Of a stretch of DNA of 64,000 nt, positions 45,346 through 57,500 are shown piece after piece. Under the pieces are notes generated by a model. The model had not been told where the DNA came from and did no database searches. It was given only the letters and a program-made list of their open reading frames with translations. The translations under genes were made by a program, and so were the position numbers. Each line of letters begins with the position of its first letter. Positions within the stretch are counted from its first letter, which is position 1. Source of the stretch: Aplectana chamaeleonis (lineage: Eukaryota > Nematoda > Chromadorea > Rhabditida > Cosmocercidae); NCBI GenBank assembly GCA_029168955.1, contig JAPDOI010000022.1, positions 1,116,001 through 1,180,000 of the forward strand, written 5' to 3'.

Positions 45346-47168
45346 GTTACGGTTCACTGAATGGCATTTTACCCATTTTAACCCACTGTTTTGGTCGTTC
45401 TTGAAACACGAATGAGGACTAAGTAAAATTTTGAAATCTTGAATGACTTTATTTATCTCCTCTACAAACGTCTAAAGATCGTTTTTTGAAACTCCATTTT
45501 GTGTTCGGGGTGGTCCCTATTAAGATATTTATCCTTGACCTGAATCATTCTGTTTCCGCAAAACCTTAGGGATAGTGGGATTTGGGAACAACCATTTTCT
45601 GAGAATGCGGACAGAGGGATGGTTTCAACGGTGGTATTCAGAGCGCTTTCAAACTCGTCATTGATGGCAAAACCAGTTTGAAGTATTTTGCACACCGTTT
45701 GTTGTAATCGATGAGGAAAGCGTCGACATGATGGAAATCAGATAAGGATTGTCCTTCGTTTTACTTGAGCCCAAGTGTCGCAAACAAAGATAGCAACAGC
45801 AGTGGCACGGATAGCCACAGAAACCGACCCGCAGATTGGAAGAACAAGCCGAACTGTCAGACGGCTCTTGATCTAAAATTGACTGTGACTATAGTAGTAC
45901 CGTTGTGACCGTTGTTAAAGCAAAATATGCATTACTGGTAGGCAAACTCAATCGCTCTCTAATAAAAAAAATGTACGCTTTACTAGGTAAAGTTTAGTAC
46001 AGCAATCAGAGGAGCATGTCTTATTCTATCTGATCCTTTTCATCTAATCTCGTGAAACTAGATTAATTTCGAACTTAACACTGAAATTCACTGTGTGGTC
46101 CGAATACAAACCATATTGAATGACCATTTTCGCCTGCTGTCAGAGCACAGTTGCATCCATGGCCAATTTAACGCTACCCTTTGAGTAGTAGATGATAGAA
46201 ATCGCAGAATCTCTCCAGAATGGTGAATTTCGGATTTTGAGAAAAAGATGCTACCACTGGACTTTTTCTTCTGTACGGAGAATTCCATGCACCAACCATC
46301 ACAGGTAGAGGCAATCCACGATAAACCTCGTTCTCACGGTTTCAGCGTGAAACACTAAGCTGGCAGATGCTGGAGGGGATAGGGTCGAAGAAGGCAGCGA
46401 AAACGGGCCACAACTCGATAAAAACGGCTTTGAAAGTTATCCCAGTAAGGACAAGCTTTTGGGGCCGCGCAAGTTTTTGATGGCGAACTGCCAAGCAACT
46501 CTGCCGCGTCCAGCCCGATCGATTTTCACGATTAGCGCACGTTAATCGGAGACTAGCAAATCCTGCAAGCTCGTCCACGTTCTGAACCTTAGAAACCGCT
46601 ATTTTAGATTGTTCTGAACGTTGATCTTCGCTGTTTCTTCACTATTAGTTTCCCCACGACCAAACAACTCCATTTTCGGGTCGAACTTGAGTGTGGTAGT
46701 CACAATCACTACGAGGTATTCCCCAGTAAACGATGTTTGTTTCGTCAATCATCCATTATTTTTTAAAATCAATTTTTTTCATGTCTCGATTTTTCGAGTT
46801 AGGAAAATAGTCCATGAAACACAAAATATATATAGTTGATTCAGGGATGCATTGGAGTACTAAACAATGGCGTTTGGTGGCTCAAACCTTCGCATAGAAG
46901 AAAATTGCACTTTTCGAAAAAAATCTAGTTTTACCTCATTGAAGAATTTCCGCACATTCGTTTTGAGGCTGTCATCTAGTATCAAGACTGGCCAAACGTT
47001 CAATCAACCATGATTAATTTTATGCATTGACAGAAGACGAAAACAAACAGAAATATTTAGTACTCGAACCATACAGTAAATTTGAAGTTAAAATTTCAAG
47101 GTGAACGCGTTTGACGAGAAGCTTATAGAGCTTTGGATAGAGGTTGGAACGCGCTTTTGTATGCTAAG
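45346..47168. other. Non-coding, nothing recognised
   Basis: Minus-strand frames at 46088-46288 and 46342-46578 have no family resemblance and no matched splice pair. Confidence 0.4.
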
Positions 47169-47438
47169 GTGTGTGCGAGTGAGACTGGTCGACCATGCGG
47201 CCGTCGTACGTGGCAGGCGGCTGTCGCGTGCGCCGCTCTCGGACGAACATGCGAAACGACAACTCACCTCAGCCCCCACAGCCATTCACTAGGGGCGGGC
47301 CGGCAGCGGCTGTCAGCAAGCAATCAGTCATCTCCGCAGTCGAGGGGGCAACCATTCGAACACTCGTCCGAGAGCGGCTCATGCGGCCGCCTGCCGCACA
47401 CGACGGCCGCATGGCCGGCCATTCTCACTCGGACACAC
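47169..47438. mobile_element. GC-rich MITE with 75-bp TIRs
   Basis: GTGTGCGAGTGAGACTGG at the left and the inverse of CCATTCTCACTCGGACACAC at the right. Arms of about 75 bp match closely, including CCATGCGGCCGTCGT and GCCGCTCTCGGACGA. About 270 bp. The reading frames running through it on both strands, and past it to 47680, are shadows. Confidence 0.75.
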
Positions 47439-48470
47439 TTTATACAACTCTTCACAAAAAAAAACTCTGCCGAGCAAGCCAAATTTTTTTCCCAAAAATA
47501 AGTCCAAATATTTTTGCACCACTGTCGCAGTTATCAAAAACCATAGAAATTGTCTCTTTTCATAAAAAAGGAATAATCGACAAGATCCACAGATGGAACA
47601 GAGGATTTTCTACACAAACAAATGTGCGATTAATGATCGTACATCACACGGACACTAAAGACTCTGGTCTCATGTGGTAGCTTGTTTCAGGAAGTTTCAA
47701 CCGGGAAGTCATCTTTGCCAAAACTATGAGTATCTATGTAGATTACCTATGGGTTTACGATGTAATATGGTACTTAAGTTTATAATAAATAGCCACAACA
47801 CATAACCTGTAAACAATAACTCGTGCAAGTCGGGTCGATGGTCGAGTAGGAGGGAGGGAGGACCGAGTACCGGTTTTGTGTCAGGCGGGTCGCTCTCCTC
47901 ATAACAATAGCGCGAATCCGAAAGGCACTCCAACCTTGAGCCCATTGCAGTTTGAGGAAAGTCAGGACGGAGAGATCAATGTGATTCGTTTCGAGAAAAC
48001 TAGTCTATGTGGTATATTTGTTCCCATAAAGACTATTTCTAAATCCCACACAAGAAGAGATGCATCAGTGCTTTACACTTTCCGAACTCTCAATCGGAAA
48101 ACATAAAGCTCACAAGGGAAAAGCCTGTTAGAAATCGGCTACCTTTTCTAAATGTCCAGGTCCACTTGCGTGATGCAGGAAATGTCACAAAATCGTACCC
48201 AAAACCTCAAAGTAAAAATATAATTGTACATTTGCGGTCCGCACATCCATCTTAGACAAAAAAAGCTGTATTATTTGACATGTTTCGAACAGCCGGTAGT
48301 GTGTGCATCGTAGAGGAGAAGAAGATGAAATCCATTCAAAAGGGCACGCGAAGTAGCCGATCTGAATTGATTTTTCAAAGGATTTATTTCGCGCAGGCGC
48401 AGGAACTTTGTTTCGCATACTGAGACCCAGGAGAGTCCATTTGAAGGTTTAATTCTCTTCAAAAGGCCAT
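47439..48470. other. Non-coding, nothing recognised
   Basis: No gene or repeat match. Confidence 0.35.
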
Positions 48471-48473
48471 TTA

Positions 48474-48634
48474 CAGTTGACCGCAATGTTAAAAGAACAT
48501 GGTGCGGTTGCGTACTCGCACTAAATTACGGTAGAATCTGGCACTTTGCCACATTTCGTCATCGATAGGCGCCAACCGTCCTCTCTCTGCTCACGAGAAT
48601 ATCAGCTGTGGCGCCGATCGATGACGAAATCTGG
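48474..48634. mobile_element. Family Y MITE, truncated
   Basis: Starts CAGTTGACCGCAATGTTAAA after TA and matches 22171-22330 almost base for base. It breaks off at GACGAAATCTGG, immediately before the GTTGGCAT duplication of the next element. The missing right half is not on the other side of that element, so it was lost before that insertion. Confidence 0.85.
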
Positions 48635-48642
48635 GTTGGCAT

Positions 48643-50415
48643 CAGGGATGAGCGGAAATTTTTTCTGAATTGCGGAAATCGGAAATCGGAAATTGGAACA
48701 ACCTTCTCAAATTCGGGAATCGGAATTCGGAAATCGGAACGCCAAAAACCATCGGAAATCGGAAATCGGAAATGGTCAACGAAATTCTTAACCCTCCCCT
48801 GGTGATTGTTCCTGCCAAAAAACTTGGACTTATCCTACTTAATTGAACAATGTGTACACCCACGCGTACTTATAGGCTTGTATCGTGACGCTCTGAATCA
48901 TTGCAGAATCAGTTAGGTCCCACACAGTTTTCCAGACACCTGCAGGACTTCAAGTCGGTCCAACACAGTTTCCCCGGCGATCAGCACACTCCCAGTAGAG
49001 TCCCGCAAACTTTTCTTCCCGGCACTTGGCGCACTCCTAGTTGGGGTGCCACACACTTTCGCCGGCGCTTGGTGCCCTCCAAGTTGTGTCCAACACAGTC
49101 TCCCCGGCGCTCGACGCACTCCAAGTTGAGTGCAACACAGTCAGTTCCTCTGGCGCTCGGCTCATTCCCAGTTGGGTCCCGCACACTTTTCCAGCGCTTG
49201 GTGCACTCCAAGTGAAGCCCAGCGCACTGTTTTGGCGCTTAACGCACTTCAACTCAGAAATTGCTTAGCAGGTTACCAGAGACTTCTACGCAAGTTGCAT
49301 GATGGCCTCACGCAACTTGCTTTGAGTTCACAAGTAACTTGAAGCAATGTTACATGTAATTTGACGAGATTTTTGATTAAAGTAACGTGCGCTAATAATA
49401 AACACATAACATTGCGAGTAACTTGCACTGTTGGTACATGTTACTTGACACCTACACGCGACGTGGCCGGCACATCGACAAGCGACGAGGCCAGCACACC
49501 GTCACGCGACGGAGACTTCTCGGCGACAACGACTGGGCCGGCAGCGGTCTGTCAGGCGGGGCCTCCAGCCGGCATGCGGGGCCAAGTACCTCAAAACTTG
49601 GGTAACTAAATGGCCGACGCTGCCCACATCTGAGTACTGCCTCCAGAGTGCATCGTATACCTCCCTAGGAAACGTCACGCCGCGTAGACAACGTGGACAT
49701 TCTCATAAACACGCACGTTAAGTTATATGTGCTATATAATAATACATTTAAGTCACGCGCCAGTGCTTTATGTCACGTGTGACTCAACTCGCACCATGGA
49801 AGATGTTAAGGTCAGATGTAAGTTAAAGTTGTAAAGACAGGTTGCCGAGAACATGTGTAGAGCCATTAATTCGCATGTGACTCTATCAGAAATTCCTTAC
49901 ATGTAAAGTCCTGCACCCTTCCCTCGGCAAACTCACAGCGGGCCTAAAATCTCCCATGCAACCGTTCATGAAACCCTTCAGCGAGCTTTTATTCAGGGAA
50001 CTGATTATATCGTGTTATCAGTACACGCCATTCCACCATAATAACAACAAACCAAATAACTTCATTTTTGAAAAAAAAAACGATTGAATTTCCGTTCATT
50101 CTCACAAACACGCACAGACACACCCATAGAGTTAGGCAAATATATGTAGGTAGTAGGATAGTTATTGAATAATTTTCCTGTAAATGCACTCAACTCTAGC
50201 TTTCTGTAAAGTGAAGACGGACCTCGAATTCGAAATCAGCGCCCCAGATATCCCTTAGAATTTGGCAAAGGAAAAGGGTTCAAAAATCTAAACTCCGGTA
50301 TTTCCGATTTTTTCCGCATTTTTAAGTTTTTTTTTCGGAAATCGGAAATCGGAAGGCCAAAAACCATCGGAAATCGGAATTCGGAAATCGGAAATCGGAA
50401 TTCCGCTCATCCCTG
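48643..50415. mobile_element. hAT-like element, 8-bp duplication, 15-bp perfect TIRs
   Basis: The left end CAGGGATGAGCGGAA (48643) and the right end TTCCGCTCATCCCTG (50401-50415) are exact inverse copies. GTTGGCAT lies directly outside both (48635-48642 and 50416-50423), so this is one 1773-bp insertion. An 8-bp duplication and CAGGG end point to hAT. Just inside each end lies an array of GGAAATCGG units (48665-48775; 50325-50400), plus-strand in both places, each with a CCAAAAACCATCGG block. The interior holds a minisatellite (48900-49255) and TTACATGTAA words. No transposase, so non-autonomous. Confidence 0.88.
48900..49255 (+). repeat. Minisatellite of about 42-bp units inside the hAT-like element
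   Basis: About eight degenerate units of the form GTCCAACACAGT..CCCCGGCGCT..GCACTCCAAGTTG. Unit lengths vary slightly (about 38-45 bp). Frames on both strands stay open across it because the unit contains no stops in several frames. This explains the Pro/Ser/Leu-rich and Gly/Ser-rich peptides predicted here, which are not genes. Confidence 0.8.
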
Positions 50416-50423
50416 GTTGGCAT

Positions 50424-50495
50424 GCCCGAAAGGGCGTATATGAAAAAATAAGTAAGTTAATGATTAAATAAATAAATAAATAAAAAATAAACAAA

Positions 50496-50594
<99 letters not shown>

Positions 50595-50595
50595 A
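50424..50595 (+). repeat. LINE 3' tail and (AAAT)n microsatellite
   Basis: GCCCGAAAGGGCG hairpin (50424-50436), TATATGAAAAAATAAG, then AAAT units for about 130 bp. Similar in plan to 34850-34984. Directly after the target duplication of the hAT-like element, so that element inserted just at the 5' edge of this tail. Confidence 0.7.
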
Positions 50596-50978
50596 TTGCT
50601 CCACCATGTTTCAGCCCGAAATTAGCAGCCCAAGTAAACTTAGCAGCCCAACTATTCTGTCCATATAAATTTGCTGCCAGATGTACACACCCATCGATCA
50701 TATTCGAGTGCCAAGGCCTGGTTTATAGCGTGTGTTCTATTATGAGAATGTATTTCAAGAAACGGTATAGTGATTTATGAGCCTATTTTATTGAGCAATG
50801 TTTTTGAAACTCAGTTAATGTCTTAAGCAGGTTACTTGGTTACCTAGCACCTCGTTCAGAAGTAAAGCTACGAAATTTTGTAGCATCACAGACCCATTTC
50901 CGCAGGAAAAACTGTTATATTCTGCCATGACCGACCGCTCCACTGCTTCCGCACTCATCCGAGCGAGCTAGGCTTCAT

Positions 50979-51447
50979 AGGCACAGTTCATCCTCAGGAT
51001 CATTTTTTTGTATTTTTGCCTATCTGTAAAACGGTCCCACGCTGATTCCAAGGATGTCTCTGGATTCGTACAAGACTACTTGAGAACGGAGTTATGGCCT
51101 CTCAAAAATTGAGCATTGTGGACCAGTTGTCCGAGGCTTGTAACTTTCGTCAATTGCAACCTTGGTATGCGACCCGAGTTGAACACAGACAAAAAAGTTG
51201 AGAATGAAGAGAAGAACGGGGCTATTGATCGGAAACCATCGCTCATCTCGCCACTGTTGAGCTCAAAAGTTTGTAAAAGGGGCGTCCCAAAGTGGCTTCC
51301 TGATGTTGGCGCCCCAGGGTGGCTTCCTCCTATGTCTCGCTTATCCGAAGGAATTGAGAGCTCGCACTTGGCAGGTGCTATATATGGTGAGTCTACTTCA
51401 CAATCATGTGGAAACCTCAGATATTGTCCATGAGCTTGGCCTGTGCT
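50979..51447 (+). mobile_element. TTAA-type MITE, family P, decayed ends
   Basis: AGGCACAGTTCATCCTCAGG at the left and GCTTGGCCTGTGCT at the right. The TTAA sites are mutated (CATA left, TCAG right). Body clearly P, including the CATCGCTCATCTCGCCACTG block. Confidence 0.78.
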
Positions 51448-52063
51448 TCAGGTCTTGTCTAGCTTGATAAATGGTTTGGAAACCAGCGAGAGAGCAACAC
51501 GACAGCCTCTGAACGGGTGAGTCGTAGTGCCCCGACTAGTTGCTTCTGAAATACTGTGGGATGAGCAGATCAGAAAATGAAAAAATAAGAGTTTCACCTT
51601 CATTCAGTACCGAATTTCAGTAGCGAGTAGTTAACTTCCCCCGAAAGAACCTATTTTTAAATCACCGACCAGTTCCGGTACCTGCTGTCTGATCCAGTAG
51701 AAAATTCTTTTTTTGGGTGTGGTCCTTGCGGCAAACACAGGTAAAACTAGTTGTCGAGAATCGAACGAAAAGTTGTGGAGAATCGGTCGAAAATCGAGAA
51801 GTTAATCAGAAACTGGATAGAAAACGTGGAGAACTTTGGGATTCACAGTATCTGTCGAGAGTTCAGGTCGATTTGTCCAGATTTTGGGAAGAAATTGCCG
51901 AGGATTCAGGGGAGCGAGTGCTTGTCGAGAATTCAGACAGATTTCAGGACAACGCCACTCGAATTCGTGAAAATGTCTCGAATATTTCGAGAAATTCCTG
52001 AAAATTCAGGACGGTAACTCCAGAACCCTCTTTATATCACATTCCTCAAATGTCGCAACTACT

Positions 52064-53857
52064 CAGGCAAAACTAGTTGTCGAGAGTCGGATGGAAGCAG
52101 GACAACTTTCGCAGACTCTAGAGAATTCTGGATAACTTTTCGCCCGATTCTCGACAATGTCCGACAACTTCTCGACCAATTCCCGACAACTCCTTGCCCG
52201 ACTCTCGACAGTTAGCACACTTTTTTACACATGTACAACTGTATGCACTTACCCAAAAATTGGAGCTCCTGCTCAACCGATGATTACAACGGTCGGCGAA
52301 GCTTACGAAGATGGTTTCACACCACCCAGTTTGCCGGATTCTCAACTTGGCTCGCTTCATCGACGTTTGGCAGACGCAAACTGTGCATAGTGTTTGCTGT
52401 GGGTCTACAAAATCGTTCAACATGGGCCGCTATTGGCCTTGCCCAGCACCAGTGCGCTATCAGTGTAGTGGTCTTCGGAAGTACTCTAAGACGGTGAAAG
52501 TTTGAGTAGAGAGTAAATTGACCACGCTGGACTCAAATATCCTACTCTCGTGGCTCCTAGTTTTCAGGATTGTCGACTTCCGGCGGGACCACACCTGAGA
52601 AAAGTGTGAGCCATTATACTGTGGCGGTGTTCAGCCTCCATCTTAGGCGGTGAAGATTTGTATAGAGGGTAAATCGACCACGCTGGACTCAAATACTCTA
52701 CTCTCGTGGCTCCTAATTTTCAAAATAGTCGACTTCCGGCTGGACTACACCTGACAAAGGTGTGAACCATTATACTGTAGCGGGGTTCAGCCATCATCTT
52801 ACGAGGTGGAAGTTTGTATGGAAGGTAAATAGACCCCGATGAACTCGAATATCCTGGACAGGGCTCTCTACACACCAAGGAGGAGTTGTCTCGCGTTTCT
52901 TGGCCCTAATTCCACTCGGGACCACCTCGCTTGCATTGAGTGGCATGACATGTCGAACTTAAAAAACGACGCAACTCCTCCCTTTGTGTGTAGAGAGCCC
53001 CTATCCCTAAATATCCTACTCTCGTGACCCATACTTTGCAAAATGTGGACATCCAGCGGGTTCACACCTGCACCCAGCGGCCAAACCGATGGCTTCAGGT
53101 GTGGACCCACTGGAAGTCCACATATTGTACTTTAATGTAATGATAAACAACCATTGCAAGGTTTAGTGTTGCAAATTTCGGTCAGAACTGAATCATTCGA
53201 GATTTATTAGAATTAGCAAACATAAATTCAAACGTTGTTCTGATACTTCTTGGGTAACTTCTTGAATATTATATTTTATATCCGACTGCCGCAACTACCG
53301 ATCATGGAAAAAAGATCAGTACTTGGAAGCTCGTAAACTTTCACAATTCTTTAACTACAAAATCCCATGTTTTGGTATGTTTGCTATTTTGAGAAGATGC
53401 AAACTTAAAAAAGAAGCGAGTTTGATATTCAAGAAGTCGGTGAAATATATTATAATCGATAACCAGCTAGAAGAATGGATAAAAAAAGAAAAAAACCACA
53501 GAGGATCCACATGAAAAGAAAAGAACAATAACAGCAGTCGCAATAATTGAAGAAAGTGGTGTAAAGAGGATTCTTAAGTGATATCCTGAAATCTTGGGAA
53601 ATTTTCGACATATTCGAAACATATTCTCAATTTCGGAAGGAGGTGTCGAGAAATCTAACCGAATTCTCGGCAAACACTCGTTTCCCCGAATTCTCGGCAA
53701 CTTTCTCTGAAATTCTGAACAAATCGGCCGCAATTCTCGACAAATACTGCGAGTCCCGGAATTCTCGACAACTTCTATCAACTTTCTGGACAACTTCTCG
53801 ATTGTCGACCGATTCTAAACAACTATTTGTCCGATTCTGGACAACTGGTTTTACCTG
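52064..53857 (-). mobile_element. CAGGTAAAACTAG element, inner inverted copy
   Basis: Reading the minus strand: the A end is at 53857 (CAGGTAAAACCAGTTGTCC) and the B end at 52064 (CAGGCAAAACTAGTTGTCG). The order of homologous blocks is the same as in the outer copy, in opposite orientation: A array, AT-rich segment with TTGGGTAACTT, 150-bp units, AGCACCAGTG block, B array. Flanks ACTACT and AGTACT match at 5 of 6 positions, a possible decayed duplication. About 1.79 kb. Three 150-bp units (52490-52850) carry GACCACGCTGGACTC. Confidence 0.65.
52856..53009. mobile_element. Mini-MITE copy 2 with 8-bp duplication and empty site
   Basis: Bounded by GGACAGGGCTCTCTACACAC and the inverse of AGAGAGCCCCTATCCCTA. 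AATATCCT directly precedes (52848-52855) and follows (53010-53017). The outer copy of the host element has the same site uninterrupted (inverse of AGGATATTTGAGTCG, 54808-54822). Same family as 10505-10638. Confidence 0.85.
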
Positions 53858-55457
53858 AGTACTGTTTTTGTTCTTTTCCCCTGCGGTTTTTTTCTGTTTT
53901 ATTCCCTTCTTCTATCTGGTTCAACGATTATAGATTATTTAACCAAACTCTTAAATATCAAACTTTTTTTCCCTACTTAACTGAATTTTTTTTTCAAATT
54001 TTCATCCTATGAAAATAGCGGACATACCAAAAATGTGGGATTTTCAAGTTACTAAATTTTGAAAGTTCTCGAGCTCTCGAGTACTACCCTTTTTTTTGAT
54101 GACCTGTTCTGGATCAGTCGGATTGAAAATATTATTTAAAAAGTTACCCAAGCAGTATCAAAACTAATAACCTTATAACGTTCAAATTAAGCAATGTAAA
54201 ATTGGAAATTAAAATTCGAATAAATCGGGAGTGATTCAGTTCTGACCGAAATGTCTCTTGATCTTGCAGTAGTTGTTTAGCTCAATACTGATACACAATA
54301 ATCTATACCAAGGTGATTGCTCAGTCAATGCCTGTATAGGTGTGATTCAAACAGGGTTAGGCGCGGGTGTGGGCCCCCACAATGGGTCTGAGCTCCAGAG
54401 GTGTGGAAGGTGGGGGGAGGGTCTGAACCTTGGGAGGAGACCGATTGGACCATCCTGTGTGTGAGCGAAAACCGTCAGGAGCTCTTTTTCCCATGGAATC
54501 CGAATATATATTGCGATTTGGATGAGAGGCTATTTTAATTAAGTTAAGAGTGGCGGAATTCATTTAGGAAGTTCAGGGTGAAGCGTTCAGAGCAGTTTGA
54601 CTACTAAATGCCCAAGGCCTTCTGCAAGTGATTTCTATGAGTCATGAGAGTTGATACTTCAGTTGAGCGAGGTCGATTTACCCTGTATACAAACTTCCAC
54701 CGTGTAAGATACACGCTTAAGGGCGCTACACTGTGTGGACTCACATCGGGCTGCAGGCGTGGTCCGGCCGAAACTCCACTTTTTTGCAAGGTACGGGTTT
54801 TGCGAGTAGGATATTTGAGTCGAGCGGGGTCAGTTCACTCTATGTATTGACTTTCACCGTCTAAGATGGAGGCTGAACACCGCTACAGAATCAGGGATCA
54901 CACCTTTCTCAGGTGTGGTCCCGCCGGAACACGACAATTTTGAAAACTAGGAGCCAAGAGAGTAGGATAGTATTTGAGCACAGTGCGGTCGATTTACCCT
55001 GCACTCAGACTTCCACCGTTTCAGAGGAATTCCGAAGACCACTACACTGATTGAACACTGGTGCTGGGCAGGGCCAATAGCGGCCCATGTTGAACGAGTT
55101 TGTAGACCCACAGCATGAACGATGCACAGTTTCACACTGTCGGGCGTCGATGAGACAACTCAAGTTGGGAATTCGCCTAGCGAATTAGAGTGGAACCTAC
55201 TCCGTAGGCTTCACTAACCAAAACACTCAGCGGTTGGGTAGCAGCCCTAATTTTCGGGGAGCATATACAGTTGTGCATGTGTAAAACTGTAGCTAACTGT
55301 CGAAAATCGGGCAGGAAGTTGCCGAGAATTAGGCGAGAGGTTGTCTAGAATTGAGCGAAAAGTTGTCGAGAATTCTCCAGAGCCTGGGAAAATTGTCGTG
55401 CATTTGTACGCGAGCAGGACAACTTTTCGTCCAATTCTGGACCACAAGTTTGACCTG

Positions 55458-56204
55458 AGAACTCAAAACTTGTGCTCTCAAACTGAAGCGCATACGGTTC
55501 AGACGCAGACGATCCAACGAAAATGTTATTTTTGTGTTTTCAACCTGGGCAGACACTGGCAGGGCCTACCCCTTTTTCTGGTCGTTACGTCTCGAAGTAC
55601 CAATTACAAGATCAAAAAACTATTTTCTTAAATCCAATCTAATGACCAGTATGCCTGAACAATTCTACGGCACTGATATGTGACTCCCAGCATTATGTCA
55701 TCGAAAACAGAAAACAAACCTTTTTCCTCGTAGACTTCGTAAAGCTCACTGATTCTTCCCGAAAAGTTGCTTTCAGTTGAATAATTGATTGGTCCCTACA
55801 GTAGTTCAATGGAACATCTTTGAGCCGTTGACATTTTTTCGTTGATCTCAGCTTTTTGAAAGTTTTATTCTTCTTCGGTCGCTGTGCCTATGCTTCCCCA
55901 TTTGAAAGGCTGTGGTGCATGCATACTCATAGAGTACTAGCTCAATGAATCTAAGTGACAATAGTTTCAATGATAAATATCCGATCAAAAGTTTTGAGTC
56001 ATTTGCCAGAAGGAGAAGAATGCATGAGAAAAGAGTGAAAGCGAACAACGCTTCAGAAAAAATCACGATTTTCAGTTCGGAAAACGGTTTTAGACTCCAA
56101 CAGAGGCTCTGTGACAAATGGCTACTGTTGACTGCTCGTTATGTATCTCAAACATCCTCCTTCAAAAGAGCACGGAGAAAAACTTACCGTACAAGTTTTG
56201 CAAT
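55458..56204. other. Non-coding, nothing recognised
   Basis: An open frame at 55945-56370 overlaps the HH repeat at its end and has no domain. Confidence 0.35.
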
Positions 56205-56345
56205 TAGGACGCCGCACTCAGCAATTGGGCGCGAATTCATTCACTCAATAATCATCTTTTCCTCGTTATACACCGGGTGTATTCTCCCGCGAGGCAGCGT
56301 CGCGGTCCCCTTGGATTACACATTCAGGTCCTTGTGGGCACCGAT
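56205..56345 (-). repeat. Interspersed repeat HH, copy 3
   Basis: The inverse of GATTGAGTGAATGAATTCGC..GCCCAATTGCTGAGTGCGGCGTCC, matching 3740-3815 and 16680-16792, with the TGCCTCGCGGGA/GCTTGGCGGGAA block to the right. Confidence 0.55.
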
Positions 56346-57224
56346 AGCACTTGAAGCGGTTAATAAGTGAGCGTTGAAATGTTTACGCTTGAAAGGTAAT
56401 TATGGGCGAGGCAATCCCGGAGACCCAAGCCAATCTCCCGAAAATTGCGCGCTCTAACTGAAAACACAGGAGGTAACACGTAACCAAAAGCGATAGCTGA
56501 GTGGCTCTCTAGTCATTCGAATGCGAGATCCGGTCAGCTTGGCCAACAAGTAGTCCTGTGCGGTTGGAAAGGAAGACGGGTTCAGAAGGTGGTGCTTCTA
56601 TCTCTACTGTGGATCTCGTTCTCTAAGTTGACCCTTCAGCTCAAGTCAAGCTGCATCATTTTTAGCAGGGAGCAAGCTGAATACGGATTAGGGGTCCCAG
56701 CGTTTGAGCACGTCTACCATCTTCCTCAAGCGCAAAAAATGTGGAGGGTTAAGAATTCCAATATGTCTAGCTCCTGTCGACTAAAGCCAAACGTCCGACC
56801 CAGTGGAAGGCAACGAAATCACCTATTTTTTTCCTGAACCCTTTCACTTATCTATAAAAACAGTACAGCTTCCATGGAGATGGGCTTTGAAAATTGTCTC
56901 GTCATTAGTCTGATAGGAGATGCAATACAATGCGGTGCAAAAATATAGGTCCGCCCTATTTTCCGCATTCAAGAGACCAAACCTCAGACTTTGCACTACA
57001 AGAACCGTACCAATATATTTAGAAATGCTGAAAACCTTTGTGGACGAAGTTCCAGATCAATCGGTCCATTTGGTTGAGAAGTACTTCCTGTTTCGGGAAA
57101 AAGTGCTCATCTTTAACGGTGAAGAAGCAAAAGTCCCCCCCCCCAATATGGGGTGCTTTCTCTTATCACAGACAGGTTGTACTTGACCTCGTTCCGAGCA
57201 GGATGAACAGCCTGGACCACTAGA

Positions 57225-57500
57225 AGAAGCTACGTGGCCATGATGGAGGCCCGCAAGTGACCGTTTTGGGATGGCCCGCATATTCACCCGATCTGAATCC
57301 AATGGAGAACTTGTGGGGAAATCCAGTGCTTAAGATTTATCAGAATGACCCTTCCCCTCCCCTCAATTTCTGATCTGAAGGTTATCATTTTAGATGCATG
57401 GACGAGCGCAGACCAGCCAGTGATCGATAATCTTGTTGCAAGCATGCCTCGTAGGCTTTTTGATATTTCTGTAAATGAAGGAGGCTCCATTGACTATTAG
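57225..57500 (+). pseudogene. Tc1-type transposase C-terminal remnant
   Basis: The frame from about 57224 reads VTVLGWPAYSPDLNPMENLW, the highly conserved Tc1 block around the catalytic Asp region that precedes the final Glu, and stays open to 57368. A shifted frame then gives DAWTSADQPVIDNLVASMPR and ends at TAG 57498-57500, the usual end of Tc1 transposases. The N-terminal and first catalytic parts are not recognisable upstream. Frameshifted and truncated. Confidence 0.85.

Larger units (their letters stand above)
51738..55457. mobile_element. CAGGTAAAACTAG element, outer copy, split by an inverted copy
   Basis: Left end CAGGTAAAACTAGTTGTCG at 51738 (type A end). Right end at 55457 is the inverse of CAGGTCAAACTTGTGGTCC (type B end). 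Outer-copy segments are 51738-52063 and 53858-55457, about 1.93 kb together. Sub-terminal arrays of GTTGTCGAGAATTCGG-type units occur at both ends. The body has a diverged duplicate of a 150-bp unit (54650-55010) with GGTGTGGTCCCGCCGG words. Frames of conserved appearance (around 52380-52490 and 54950-55130) reflect homology between the two copies. No recognised protein. hAT-like by ends only. Confidence 0.65.

Noticed and set aside
47133..47680. 161- and 122-codon plus-strand frames
   Set aside because: They run through a palindromic GC-rich MITE (47169-47438), which lacks stops in several frames; no domain.
48901..49342. Several overlapping open frames of 60-104 codons on both strands
   Set aside because: Explained by a degenerate 42-bp minisatellite without stops; no domain, and the region is inside a transposon.
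50462..50595. CRISPR-like or other spaced array
   Set aside because: The repeats here and elsewhere are contiguous microsatellite or minisatellite units without unique spacers, and the genome is eukaryotic.
56921..57186. Plus-strand 88-codon frame as a gene
   Set aside because: It lies in the long TIR of the Tc1-like element; its inverse copy at 58170-58313 has no matching frame.
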